Assembly: GCA_009746045.1 (NCBI GenBank)
Contig: RPFO01000062.1
Coordinates: 1 to 55,989, forward strand
Origin: Mesostigma viride
Lineage: Eukaryota > Streptophyta > Mesostigmatophyceae > Mesostigmatales > Mesostigmataceae
Reading direction: 5' to 3'
Length of the DNA: 55,989 bases
Part shown: positions 1-10,548 of the stretch, piece by piece
How the letters are laid out: every line of letters starts with the position of its first letter
How positions within the stretch are numbered: position 1 is the stretch's first letter
Translations under genes and position numbers: made by a program
The notes under the pieces: generated by a model
Databases searched by the model: none
What the model was told of the DNA's origin: nothing
What the model saw: only the letters and a program-made list of their open reading frames with translations

Positions 1-44
1 GAGTTTGAAATTTTTTATGGTAGTGTATTATATCAACGAACAAA

Positions 45-3000
45 ATGGCTCTCTGCGAGAACATGGGTGCTTCTAAGCTTAGAAAGATCGCCGTCAATGA
101 GCTGTGGAGTGACGACTCGAACTCCGCCACCGTGCAGGACCTGAAGGTCTACGGTTGGGACAAGATGATCTTATCCCAAACCGCTCTTTGGTAAACGGAT
201 CCCACGAATAAGGTTACTATTTATGGTGACCTCGCCGTCATGGGAGCGTTCACCAGCGGAGGCGCGGATGGAGCCACCATTGGCGACGTTAAGCTGACAA
301 ACTATGTCTATGAGAAGGATTCTGACACCGCCGAGGCTGACAATGGTGCGATTCAGTCCATCTCGAACCACTTGCTTCTGAAGGCCCAGTCCTCCGCTTT
401 CGAGGTCGTTATTGACGACTCGCGGCTGGTGGCGCACAAGGCCGCAAAGACTTCCCTCCATTCCGAGCCTGATGCGTTTGCTGTTCGCGGCGACAATGGC
501 AACGAGAACCAGCAGGTGCTTCTCGGAATGGTGTATGATATCGCGCACAAGACTGGCAGCCAGACCGGGTCCACGAACTGGCGTTCCGTCGTTGACGGTG
601 GCGCCAACGATATGGAGCTGGTTTCGGACGCCCAGGTCCGCATTTCTGCGGATAGCTCGTCGACTGGTCGCGTTCGTCTGGCTGCCGGGTCTTCAGTCGA
701 GATCTGTCCTTCGGTCGGGGCGAATCGTGGCCAGGACCCCGACTCGAAGCTGATGATCACTCATTCCGTGGACCGGTTCGGCGCTAAGATCGCCGCGGTC
801 TCAAAGGGCGGTGCTTCCAGCACCGGAGAGCACATCTGGATCACAGGTGACACGGCCGTTGCGAACTCGAGTGTTACCGTCGAGGAAGTCAAGTTCATCG
901 ACTCCTCTCTCTCAACGACCAACGCTGTTATCTCCTTGCAGGCCACTGACTCTGTGGATCTCAAGAACGACGTTATTCTGACAAACTCGGCTGGCACCGC
1001 TGGGTCGATCACGACGTCCATTGGTCCCATGAATCTGACTTCGGAGTCGGGAGGCATCAACGTGGACGAGGTGAACGTGTCTGGGTCTGGGATTTCCACC
1101 GATAACGCCGTGCTGTCTCTGGACGCCCAGACCTCCGTCGACATCACGAGCGACCTTATCCTCACCAACACGGCCGGAACGGCGGGTAGCATTACCACCG
1201 CGGTTGGTTCGCTTAACCTCACTTCTGCATCCGGGGGGTCAACGTGGATGCGGTCAATGTGGTCGGTTCCGCTATTTCCACTTCCAATGCTGTGCTGTCC
1301 CTTGACGCAGACTCGTCCGTTGACATCACGAGCGATCTTATTCTCACCAACTCTGCGGGTACGGCCGGAAGCATCACCACCGCTACCGGTTCTCTGGACC
1401 TTACTTCCGCCGCTGGGGGTGTCAATGTCCAGGACGTAAACGTGACTGGTTCCTCCGTTTCCACGACCAACGCGATCCTCGGACTTCAGGCGGCGACCTC
1501 GGTCAACGTGACCAGCGACCTCATTCTTCTGAACTCCGCGGGAGTCGCGGGCAGTGTCACCACTTCTGCCGGTCCGCTTAATCTGACCTCTACCGCCGGG
1601 GGTGTGAACGTCCAGGACGTGAACGTGACCGGCGCTGCAGTCTCGACGACTCAGGCTGTGATGTCTCTCGAAGCGGCGACGTCGGTTGATGTCATGAGCG
1701 ACCTTATTTTGACCAACACGGCCGGAACCGCTGGTTCGGTCACCACGTCCGTCGGTAGTCTTAATCTGACTTCCTTCAACGGAGACGTCAACGTGGCAAG
1801 TGTCAAGGTCAATGGCGCAAGCATCTCCACGTCTTTGTCATCCATGTCCTTGGATGCCGCCTCCAACATCGCTATCACTTCCGACCTTGTCCTGACGAAC
1901 ACTGCGAACAGCGGTGGTGACATTACCACGTCTGTCGGTCCTCTCAACCTCACTTCGGTTTCCGGTGGCGTGAACGTTCAGGACGTCAATGTTACCGGCT
2001 CGTCTATCACCACGGCTGAAGACGTCATGTCTCTGTCTGCCGCGATCTCGGTCGACGTTAACAGCGACTTGGTGCTGAAGAACGCCCTCGGCACTGCTGG
2101 CAAGATCACAACCTCGGTCGGGCCTCTTGAGCTGAGTTCCGCGACTGGCGATGTCACTATCAATGGCAATCTCAACATTCTCGGGACGACCAATAGCATT
2201 AATCAGACCACCACGAATATCGCCATCACCGACAAGGTCATCTCCGTCTCTAAGCCCGCGGACACCACCGTCTCTTCCTGGCCGTTTGACGCGGGAACTC
2301 CCAGCGTCGATATCACCTCCTCCGTCTCTATGTCCGTTTCTGGAGGCCGCTTTTGAGGGGGAGAAGGTCTCTATTCCCAGCTCTGGTGCTTTTGCGACTG
2401 CTACCAGTGCCCTGTACCCCGCGTCTCTCTCTGGTTTCCAGCTCTCCACCAACATGACTATGCTCACTCCTCTGGTCAGCAGTTTCTTGATGGCGTACGG
2501 TAGCTTGACCGGAGCCTTCTACCGCCTGAGCTTCGACGTGGCCAACGATTGGATCGTCCTCAGCGATGGCACTCACTCCGCTCACCTCCCAGCCGGCCTC
2601 GTGCAGCCGGACGTCTCGTTCCATCTCGCTCTCCGCAGGGACCCTCAGACAAAGACCATCTTGGTCATGACCAACTATGTTTCGAGGACCCTGACTGAGG
2701 CCGCCCCGGGCGACCTCGCGGCTCTGTACGAGCTCTCTCTCGCCCCGTCTGCCTCGATCTACTTGGGTCACTTCGGTGGCGACACGTCATCCGCGGCTCT
2801 GAAGTACGACGACGTGCGTCTTTCCTCTGTGACTAGCCCGACTAACGCCTCCTCTTCTGGCGCCGGTATGCTTGTGGAGGGCGACGGCAAGGTCAACAAC
2901 ACCGAGATCGAGCGCTCCCTGAAGTGGAACGCCAATGCCTCCCAGGACCGCGGCGACCACCAGGGTTCGTACTGGCATATTCAGGGTGGTCAGTTGATGC

Positions 3001-3890
3001 TCTCACGCACAATCGACACCTCTCTGCGCAAGGCTCCCGGTACTTCCGTCCTCCTTTCTTCCCTGCCACTCTCCACCACTGAAGTCGCGAAGTGGGCTTT
3101 TGACTCCGACCTTACGAGCGAGGTTGGCAGCCTGGCCCTTATCGCCGCTGGCACCACGCCAGCAAGCGTTTCGAACGGCGTTCTGAAGACCAACAACACC
3201 TCTCAGGCCAACGGTTCTGCTTCCGTGACCAGCTCTACCCTTCCGAGCGGTAACTCGAACATCACTGTTATCGCTCATGTGGCCCCTCAGTCCGCTCTCA
3301 ACACTTCGAGCGCTAACGGTCTTGAGATCCTTGCGTACGGCAACAACACGACCCCGGGCGCGTTCCTTCGCGTTTTCACTTCCAGCTCTGGTAAGCTGTC
3401 TGTTACCGACGGCACCATGACCGACGAGACCGTCTCGGTTGTTGTCGGCCTCGCGCCTTTCGTTCTCGCCCTGCAGTTGGTGAGTGGCGTTCCGAAGCTG
3501 TTCATCAACGGCGTGGAGCGCGTGCTGTCGACCTCGACTGTGTCCGGCGTGTCAATCGTCACCAAGCGCCTCTCTCTCGGCGCCGACGTCCTGATGACCA
3601 AGGCAACGGATCTGTGGTTCGACGACGTTCGCGTGTGTGACACGATCGTGTCTGGCAACGGCCAGCTGTACAGGTACCGCGACGAGTACGACGCAACCCC
3701 TGTTACCGTCACGTACGGTTTCCGCATTGCTGACGACGAGTCGCTCCAGATAGTGAAGTCTCAGGGCTCTGACAGCTCCAAGCTTGTCCTCGGAAACCCT
3801 TACCCAGCCAACGCCGTCGGCGTGAACTCGATGGGCATGATCAACAGCGGCTCGGTCGACATCGTCACTGAGATGCTGAACAAGCCCTAA
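45..3890 (+). pseudogene. Fibre/adhesin-like repeat protein, paralogue 1 (disrupted frame)
   Basis: A secreted or virion-surface fibre is inferred. The start at 45 is chosen because the short N-terminus, with its C-E-N motif, resembles that of the paralogue on the minus strand at 9359. Seven 61-residue repeats with cores such as TSDLILTN follow. Then comes a GNLNILGTT...ITDKVIS segment, a motif typical of phage and giant-virus fibre proteins. The C-terminal half is LamG/concanavalin-like, with a W/FDDVRV strand and a VTYGFRI tail shared with the paralogue. The frame is broken three times: an in-frame TAA at 192, a missing G in the G6 run near 1232, and an extra G near 2343. The reading frame is otherwise preserved over 1.2 kb, so the indels may be sequencing errors. 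It converges on paralogue 2 across a cluster of small genes. Function is inferred from sequence style only. Confidence 0.7.
873..2150 (+). repeat. Seven tandem 61-residue (183-bp) coding repeats
   Basis: Period 183 bp within the fibre-like gene. Each unit carries V-N-V-x2-V-N-V, then ST-x2-A-V-x-SL, then TSDLILTN and SxGPLNLTS. Copies have diverged at synonymous and replacement sites, so this is an old protein repeat and not a recent DNA expansion. Confidence 0.85.
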
Positions 3891-3929
3891 ACAACGCGCG
3901 TTTTGCATGTAAAAATAAGTTCTGAATAA

Positions 3930-3937
3930 TATAAAAA
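3930..3937 (+). promoter_or_regulatory. TATA-like box before 3956 gene
   Basis: TATAAAAA lies 19 nt upstream of the start codon. Similar TATA-like words sit close to the starts of many virus-type genes in this window (for example 4636, 15482, 21512 and 32992). Confidence 0.4.
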
Positions 3938-3955
3938 CCACGTTCTGCGTCACGA

Positions 3956-4354
3956 ATGCCTCCGAATCTAGCTGATACGTATGGCACTCTTCATTTTAGA
4001 AATGTTCAGACGCAGGCGTTTGTGGCGGCAAATGAAGACCGGAGTCAGACATCTATGGTGCGCTTTCTCATGAAAGATGGCAAGACTATGATGGTGCTTG
4101 ACAAACCCGGTACGGATGTCGCTCTTAGTCCTGCCGTTGTTTTTGACAACAACTCCGTAAGTCTCAGAACCGGGACGAACCAACTCCAAGTCACTGCTAT
4201 GGGAACAAGCGCGGGGACGAACGGGTCGGCACCGGTAGCGGAAATAGGGTCGGGATCCACAAAGTACCGGCTCGTCGTAAACGGCAACGACGAACTGGAA
4301 ATTCAAAAATTCGTGAACAATGTCTATTCGAAGACGGTCCAGGTCCTATCGTGA
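3956..4354 (+). CDS. Small protein of unknown function, possibly fibre-associated
   Basis: A 132-residue protein, not recognised. It has no membrane segment and is rich in beta-prone, Thr/Ser/Gly/Asn-containing stretches. The C-terminus, with a LVVNGNDELEIQKFV stretch, resembles the short tail segments at the end of fibre-like proteins. The start is set by the first ATG, 19 nt after a TATAAAA word, and the frame is intact. It lies directly behind the fibre-like gene and on the same strand as the next four genes, so it may belong to the same late structural cluster. That role is inference from position only. Confidence 0.6.
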   Translation: MPPNLADTYGTLHFRNVQTQAFVAANEDRSQTSMVRFLMKDGKTMMVLDKPGTDVALSPAVVFDNNSVSLRTGTNQLQVTAMGTSAGTNGSAPVAEIGSGSTKYRLVVNGNDELEIQKFVNNVYSKTVQVLS

Positions 4355-4399
4355 AGCCCGTTATCTCACGATCGGAAATTTTCGTCTTGTCTCTCAAAA

Positions 4400-4618
4400 A
4401 TGTCGAACGTTAATGAAATATCATTGGACGAACTCAACGTTGCGAAAAATGTCAAGTTAGGTACTCAAATGCAAGAATTACGAGGTCTGAATCCCCTTGA
4501 TATCGGCATAGCGAGAATTTACTCCTGCAAAGACATTGATGCCGCACCTCGTCTCGAAGTTCAAACGAGAAATGCGAACGGGGAATACGAAATCATCGGC
4601 TGGATCTCATCCTCGTGA
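4400..4618 (+). CDS. Small protein of unknown function
   Basis: A 72-residue, mostly hydrophilic protein, not recognised. The C-terminal part (LEVQTRNANGEYEIIGWI) has the same strand-turn-strand feel as the end of the preceding 132-residue protein, which suggests a shared small beta element, although similarity is weak. The frame is intact, the gap from the previous gene is 45 nt, and the next gene follows 32 nt later. This is compact viral packing. Confidence 0.5.
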   Translation: MSNVNEISLDELNVAKNVKLGTQMQELRGLNPLDIGIARIYSCKDIDAAPRLEVQTRNANGEYEIIGWISSS

Positions 4619-4650
4619 AATAATGGAAGCAACACTATATACATCGAACC

Positions 4651-4860
4651 ATGGACCCTGTAGCGGTGGTTTTAATCATCGTTCTCGTGATTTTCGTTAC
4701 TATGTCCGCTCTGGTGGTCGTTACTAGAAACAACCCGGAGTTCGCCAAAAAGATGCCCGCTTGGTGGGTGGAGTTCGCCGGAGGTACCGCGGCGACTGAA
4801 AAATCAACAGAGACGGAAAAGGCTCCGGCAGATTCCAAGACGGCGGAGGAGAAGCCTTGA
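4651..4860 (+). CDS. Small single-span membrane protein
   Basis: A 69-residue protein with one strongly hydrophobic N-terminal helix (about residues 4-24, VAVVLIIVLVIFVTMSALVV), then a short soluble part and a Glu/Lys/Thr-rich tail. The topology suggests an N-anchored membrane protein, as is common in the inner membrane of giant virions. A TATATAC word lies 9-15 nt before the ATG. No family is recognised. Confidence 0.6.
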   Translation: MDPVAVVLIIVLVIFVTMSALVVVTRNNPEFAKKMPAWWVEFAGGTAATEKSTETEKAPADSKTAEEKP

Positions 4861-4935
4861 TGAAGAAACAAAGGGAGGAAACGTCAAGGCGGGTGTTCAA
4901 GAGGCCGTCGACTCTTTGGCAGCTATTGATCTCGT

Positions 4936-5268
4936 ATGGAAAAAGCTTTGTCTACCGCCATTGAAAACCGCCTGAACCGTTTGCGGGAATCCCGTGATAG
5001 CATGAAACGAGGTTCAGAATCAAGGGCGGACGAAAACGATAAAGTAAACGTCCTTAAAGCGCAAAAAGATGCGCTTATTCTCCAGTTTAGTACTGATGTC
5101 CGCAAGGACCCAGTTCTCGTGTTGAGTGACTTGTTTTTAACATTGATTCCTGAGGTTGTGGAGGTGAGCCAGGACGCGATCAAAGACGCTGCTCTGAAAC
5201 CCTCGGACTTTTTCCGCACCAAAGTGAACGAGTACGAGTTTGTGGATTATATTCTTGAAATTTATTAA
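4936..5268 (+). CDS. Small helical protein of unknown function
   Basis: A 110-residue protein predicted to be largely helical. It has a charged N-terminal coiled-coil-like region (about residues 5-45) and a more hydrophobic C-terminal half (LSDLFLTLIPEVVEV). No motif is recognised. The start at 4936 is the first ATG after a TTGATCTCGT spacer. The stop is 6 nt before the next start, suggesting co-linear small-gene organisation. Confidence 0.55.
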   Translation: MEKALSTAIENRLNRLRESRDSMKRGSESRADENDKVNVLKAQKDALILQFSTDVRKDPVLVLSDLFLTLIPEVVEVSQDAIKDAALKPSDFFRTKVNEYEFVDYILEIY

Positions 5269-5274
5269 TCAAAT

Positions 5275-5807
5275 ATGGCGACTGAACCGCCTCCTTCAAC
5301 AAAAGACAAAGCATTAGATGTCACACATGTTGTTGCAACTGAGACGTATCGTTCTATATACCTTGCGGGAAACCCCGTCCTCATGATTACAGACATGGTT
5401 GGAATGTTTCTCGGAGCCGTGGGTGCTAAGAAAGTCGCAATGTCATCAACAAGGGCATTTCTGCCATTGTCGGTCACACCCCTTTTGGCGCGCTGTTCGG
5501 AAACTTGTTCAACAGAACACTGAGCGCCAAATGCAAGGCCCGGGCGATCTTGACCTTCGGTTTTAGCAATTGCAAGCCCCAAAAACCTAGAGTGTTGACT
5601 AAAGAAGAGGAGACGCTCGCACAGATGCCAGAGAGGTATTCGTTTAAACCGTTGGAGTACGTCCCGGACACCAAAAAGGTTACATTCATTGACAAAATCC
5701 CGAGATACGATTCGTCCGCGCCGCTCGAAAAGCTTCCTGAAGAAAACAAAGACGCCAAGATCGCTGACGAGCTAGCGCTCATTTTGGCGAACCGGGAGAA
5801 GTATTAA
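5275..5807 (+). CDS. Unknown protein with hydrophobic centre, one frameshift
   Basis: About 177 residues if a single missing A near 5440 (GCAATGTC read as GCAAATGTC) is allowed. The downstream frame then continues smoothly through a Gly/Ala/Phe-rich hydrophobic stretch (GHTPFGALFGNLF) and a basic Cys-containing segment into a charged C-terminus. The centre could be membrane-associated. The last 29 nt overlap the convergent minus-strand nuclease-like gene. No family is recognised. A real break would leave an 82-residue truncated protein. Confidence 0.5.
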
Positions 5808-6361
5808 TACCCTCTCCTATTTTTTCCTCCTCTTTGTCGGTCCTCGTCGTGCACGTTTCCTCAACTTCGATGCTAGCGTCGAACGTGAGTTCGATGTTAG
5901 CCCAAAGACACGTCTCGTGCACGACGAGAATCTTTTCGACAGAACACCCGCTTCGTTTCGGAGTACGAAAGAGGTGCAGACGTTTTCGATAGTCGGGATA
6001 GTACCTCCCATACGATAGCAACTGACCAATGCCTTCCATCCACTTATGAAATGTCTTGACTTCGACAAGCAGCCTGTGCTTGGGGCTCAGAATGTCGATG
6101 ATCCCCGCCGGACAGCGAACCTCTCGCACACCATCTAGTTCTGCCGCCACGTGGCGCTGTATCTTCGTTTCGGCCAAGTCGTTGGGGCTGACCTCCGCAT
6201 CGCTCACAACGACTTTGAAGTCCTGAAGACATTTTGCCGTGGCGTGGATCGAGACCGTGGTTCTTCCCAACTCCTTGTGATTGTCAAGTAGAAATCCACG
6301 TCTTCTTCGTAGTTTGTTTTGAGATCTTTTAAAAAGTTTTTTTACCTCCCACCTTTCTCAT
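5779..6361 (-). CDS. PD-(D/E)XK nuclease-like protein with possible MSV199-type N-terminus
   Basis: The C-terminal region shows the core of a PD-(D/E)XK fold: a GIIDIL strand carrying the Asp, a LVEVKTF strand carrying E-x-K, then a GIGQLLSYG helix with the Gln often seen in this superfamily. That suggests a DNA nuclease or a nuclease-derived DNA-binding protein. The N-terminal part (NYEEDVDFYL... then TAKCLQDF) resembles the MSV199/KilA-type modules of giant-virus proteins. The start at 6361 requires two single-base corrections, one in the A7 run near 6340 and one near 6290. Without them only residues from about 6270 onward are continuous. Catalytic activity is inferred from motif spacing only. 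Confidence 0.55.
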
Positions 6362-6460
6362 GGACTGCTCCGGGACGAGGAAAAAACCTTCCCGCGACGC
6401 TTTGGTTTCCTCCATCCGCTTTCGTCATTCGGAACCTGCAACCATTTAAGTTATGAATCA

Positions 6461-9359
6461 TTACACGAACACGACACTCTGCTCAGAGATCAGATGGAAA
6501 GGCGTATCAGTGATAGTCCCAAGAGAGTTGGAACCGGTCAGAGTGTTGGGAGCTGGATTCACACCAACCCACCCATTCATGCCACCGGAACCACGCACCT
6601 TCACCAACTGGAGACCCTCGTTGTTCGAAATACGGAAACCATACGTTACCGTCTGGTTGGCAGCATACATCTCCTTCCAGCCGTACATCTGGGTGTTGGC
6701 TGACGAAATCGCGGCGGCCTTCACACGGACGTCATCGAACCACACGGCGATGCCGCTCTTACCCGGTCCCAGACGCAGCATTGGAGTCGAACCGACGTTC
6801 GCAGATCCTGCAATGGAAGCAACGGAGACGCCGTCGACATACATTTGGGTGCTAGAACCGTTGCGCACAACAGCGAGAACAAAAGGGGTGGCGTACGCGA
6901 CAATGTTAGCGGTCTCAACAGTGTTCGTCCCGTCTGTAGGGTAAGCTTTCCGAAACTGCTCACCGTCACAGAAGTGGCAGCAGAGGCACCGATGTACGAC
7001 ATGATCTGAAGACCGTTAGCGGCGGCAGAGGCAAAGTTAGAGCGGGGAATCACCTTCATGATGACCGAAAAAGTGCCAGTGGGAAGAGAAGTATTGCATG
7101 TACCAGTCTGGTTTCCAGACGCGTCGATCTTAAAGACTCCGCTCTGGACAACGGCACCGGCGTTCAGAGTCATCACCTTGCTGCCGACCTCGGACGTGTT
7201 GCTGGAGTTGAACTCCCAGCGGACGTCGTCAGTGCCGGACTCGAGCGAGGCGAGTGAGAGAGTGGTTCCTGGCGCCTCGCGGTCTGCGGACTCGATGGTC
7301 CTGGAGAACATGAGCTGACCGCCCTCAAAATGCCAGTACGAACCCGAGGTCGTCGCCTTGTCCTGGGTGGTCTCGCCGGTGCCCATGTGCCAAGTGAGAG
7401 CGCGGCTAGAATAGGACGCACTGCCGTCGACAAACAGACCCGCATTCTCAGACGCCGCGTTGGTCGAGGCCATGCCCTTGTTCAGCTTGAAGTAGTCGAT
7501 GGTGTAGTTCTGGTTGGACGATAAATTAATGCTACCAAACATGATTGTGTCAGTTGCAGTCGAATCCCTCCAGAAGATGTCCGCAATGTTGAAAGTCGAG
7601 CTGGCGCCGTTGTTATAGGTCATCGTGGTATACGCCCCACCGTCCTTATTGTACGAAAGCGTCATTAGCCCGCTGGGCCTGTCGAGACTGATCCTGAAGA
7701 CGTAGGTACCAGCTGCGTTCAAGAAATTGTGAGTGTCGGTGTAGTAGTTAGCCGCACTTGTCAGCTTCTGAATATTGAGCATTAGGCCTCCAGAATGGGT
7801 AAAAAACCTGACCCACGATTGCCCCCCTACAGTCTGTTCCAGGGCGAAGAACTGCATGTCACCTCCAGCGCTGGTAGTCAGAGCGCTGGTGATGGTGATA
7901 GGGAACTCGATGGAAACGCTTTCAGTGGTAAAATTCAAGACGGACGCCGGAATGCTGGTGTACGCGGAAGGATAGTAAAACGCCGCTCGAGAAGAATTGG
8001 CGGTGCTGATGTTCAGAGCCCCACCGCTGACAGACGCGCCAGAGAAAACGCTCAGGTTGATGTTGTACGCGGCAACCGCGTTGGCCGAGTTAGTAAACTG
8101 AAAGTCCATGATCGCAGCGGACCCAGGTTGGTAACCCACCTTCACCGTCTTGTCCATGATCTCCAGGTTCCCGCTTGCGTTGGTGCTCTCGAGCACGCCT
8201 GCGATCTTGAGGTCGCCAGTGGTCGTGAGAGTTCCGGTCACGGCCGTCGTGCCGCTCGCGCTCATGAGCTGCAGGTCGCCCGCCGAGGTCGTCACCTTAC
8301 CGCTGCCGCCCGCGGTGCTGGTCAGGATCAGATCCTTGCCCACCGTCAGAGACGCGCCGCCGGGAGTGATAGACATGGCCGAGCTGCTAGTCGTGACTGC
8401 CGCGTTGTCACGACCACGCCACCCAGAGTCACCGGGTTCGCCGCGGACCCGGCGGAAGAAATCGTCAAATTACCCGTGGCCGTGCTCAGAGCCGAACCGG
8501 CAAAAGTAACATTCGCCGCCTGAACCGTGTTTGACGCAGAGCCAGCGGAAGTCAAGGCCAGGGTCCCGCTCGACGTCGTGATCGCGCTGTCCGTGACCTT
8601 GACGTTCTCCACCACGACAGACTTGGTCGCGCCGGCCGTGAGAGTAAGATCCACGTCGCTGGTCACCGTCATTGCGTTGTCCGTGACCTTGACGGACTCC
8701 ACAATAACAGACTTGGTGGCACCGGCCGTCAGAGTCAAGTCCACGTCGCTAGTCACCGTCATGGCATTATCGGTCACCTTCACGCTCTCCACGACCACCG
8801 ACTTGGTGGCTCCTGCTGTCAGGGTCAAGTCCACGTCGCTGGTCACCGTCATGGCATTATCGGTCACCTTGACGCTCTCCACGACCACCGACTTAGTGGC
8901 GCCTGCCGTGAGTGTCAAGTCAACATCGCTAGTAACGGTCATAGCATTATCGGTCACCTTCACACTCTCCACCACCACGGACTTGGAAGGGCCCGCCGTG
9001 AGCGACAGATCCACGTCCCCGTTTACGGTCATAGCGGAAGCGTTAAAGACTACATCATCTACGCGAACCGTCCCGGTGCTAGAAGTAATATCGAGACCAC
9101 CCGTCGAAGTGGTCATTTCGTTTTCCGCGAGCACGATATTCCCTACGGACAGATCGCCTGTCATGCTAGTGCTACCCGTGATCAGAAGCATGTTAGAACC
9201 GTCGACTCCCATCCCGTCATTGGGGGTGAGATAGATACGGTCCTTAGACGTAATCACTAAATCATGGTTGAGAGCCAAGGGGTTAGTGTCACCGTGCAGG
9301 GCGGTCGTGGTGAGGCTACCCAGGCGCATGTTAGACAGGTTCTCGCATGGGGTCGTCAT
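6461..9359 (-). pseudogene. Fibre/adhesin-like repeat protein, paralogue 2 (disrupted frame)
   Basis: Minus-strand paralogue of the gene at 45-3890. The start at 9359 begins MTTPCENLSNM, and a TATA-like word (TATAATACATATC) lies just upstream. The N-terminal region carries five nearly identical 30-residue repeats. A further beta-repeat zone follows, with VTGTLTTTGDLKI and an EIMDK segment typical of fibre proteins, then two LamG-like regions (one with FDDVRV) and the VTYGFRI tail shared with paralogue 1. Two frame changes, near 8400 and near 6950, split it. Role in host attachment is inferred. The two paralogues face each other and bracket the small-gene cluster. Confidence 0.7.
8590..9039 (-). 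repeat. Five tandem 90-bp coding repeats
   Basis: Unit boundaries recur at 8590, 8680, 8770, 8860 and 8950. Each encodes about 30 residues with VKVTDNAMTV, TSDVDLTLTAG and TKSVVVES. The copies are very similar at DNA level, unlike the 183-bp repeats of paralogue 1, so they expanded more recently and may vary in copy number. Confidence 0.9.
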
Positions 9360-9396
9360 GTTGAAAGTGATATGTATTATACATGCATAAAAAAAT

Positions 9397-10526
9397 TTAC
9401 ACTTTAACTGGTTCCATAACCAACGTCACTCGACGGAGGATGGCATCTTTCTCGCTATCCTTCAGAGTCCTGCCCTTCACCTTTGTGAAAAAGTCTTTGC
9501 TCAGCCAAGCCCCCTCGACCCAATACGCGATCTCGCTGGGCTGGATGTCCTTCTCATCTTCTTCAAAGGTCACCGAAGCCCTGTTGTTCACGGGGAGAAC
9601 GATGAATGTACGCCCGCTTTGGATGCGGAAGTTCCCGCTGCCCGACAAGAAGACCATGCCTTTCGTTGGAGGGAATCCCACGAGCACATCGGCCTTCAGA
9701 TCGTGGTTGGAGAAGACCATGTCAAAAAACCCTCTTGAAGCCTCGGGAGGACATATTCTTCGGCTCCACTGTCGATGTGCAGAAGCGTCCCCGCAGGCAC
9801 TGCGAACTTGAGCATGTTCTTAGGATCCACGGACCGAAACGTGTTTTTCGCGTCCTGGCCCTTTCCGAACATCACAACTTTCGGCCCTTCGAACAGGATC
9901 CGGTTAGAGTTCGCGAGAACGAGGTGGGAGTAAGGCCGGTGAAAAGAAGCGGCCTCTAGACGGGACTGCGCGAGTTTCGTCTCGACGGTATGTTTTTTCT
10001 CCGGGAAAACGACCATCAAGTCGCAAGGGTAGGTTCGGATCCATCGAAAAATGTGGAGCAGCGCCAGTACGACCGCGTACTCGTGGTGAAAAAGAGACAG
10101 GCATCCCGTCTTCCTCATCGTTGCCGCCTCGAAAATGATCACATCGATCCCGGGTCTATACTTGAGGAACCGAACAACGTTTCTCCACTCGATGACGACT
10201 GTGGGGATACCGTCTTGATAACCGACTCCTCCGAAGTCGCCCACCACCTCCCATTGCGCGTCGACGACATCGTAGACGACGAATCGAACGCAAGTCTTTT
10301 TCTCGAACGAAAACTTCTGTTTCCATTGCGCTTTGATGAGGTCGCTGAACTCTGCCGGGCACTCGAAAATATCCGCTTTGAGAACGGGCCAGATTTCGCT
10401 CATCATGGTCTTGGACGTCATGCCGAGAAATGCGGCATCTCCTCTGTTGTTTTTCAAAACCTCTGAAAAAACGCGGTTTCGTAGTTCAGATGGCAGACTT
10501 GCAAAATCGCCCAAGCCCTCTTCCAT
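9397..10526 (-). CDS. F-box-like protein, one homopolymer frameshift
   Basis: About 375 residues. The N-terminus (about residues 8-40, FASLPSELRNRVFSEVL then FLGMTSKTM) matches an F-box helix pattern. F-box proteins recruit substrates to SCF ubiquitin ligases and are common in giant viruses. The central region has hydrophobic strands and no recognised substrate-binding repeat. The frame breaks at an A6 run near 9723. Adding one base joins the 276-residue N-part to the 107-residue C-part (FFDMVFSNHDL). The target is unknown. It sits head-to-tail with the two paralogous membrane proteins upstream. Confidence 0.55.
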
Positions 10527-10548
10527 TTTTTCTCGACGTGGTATGCGA

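Noticed and set aside
8527-9234. Open frame on the plus strand across the 90-bp repeats
   Set aside because: It is the antisense shadow of the repeat-coding minus-strand fibre gene. The low-complexity repeat keeps several frames open.
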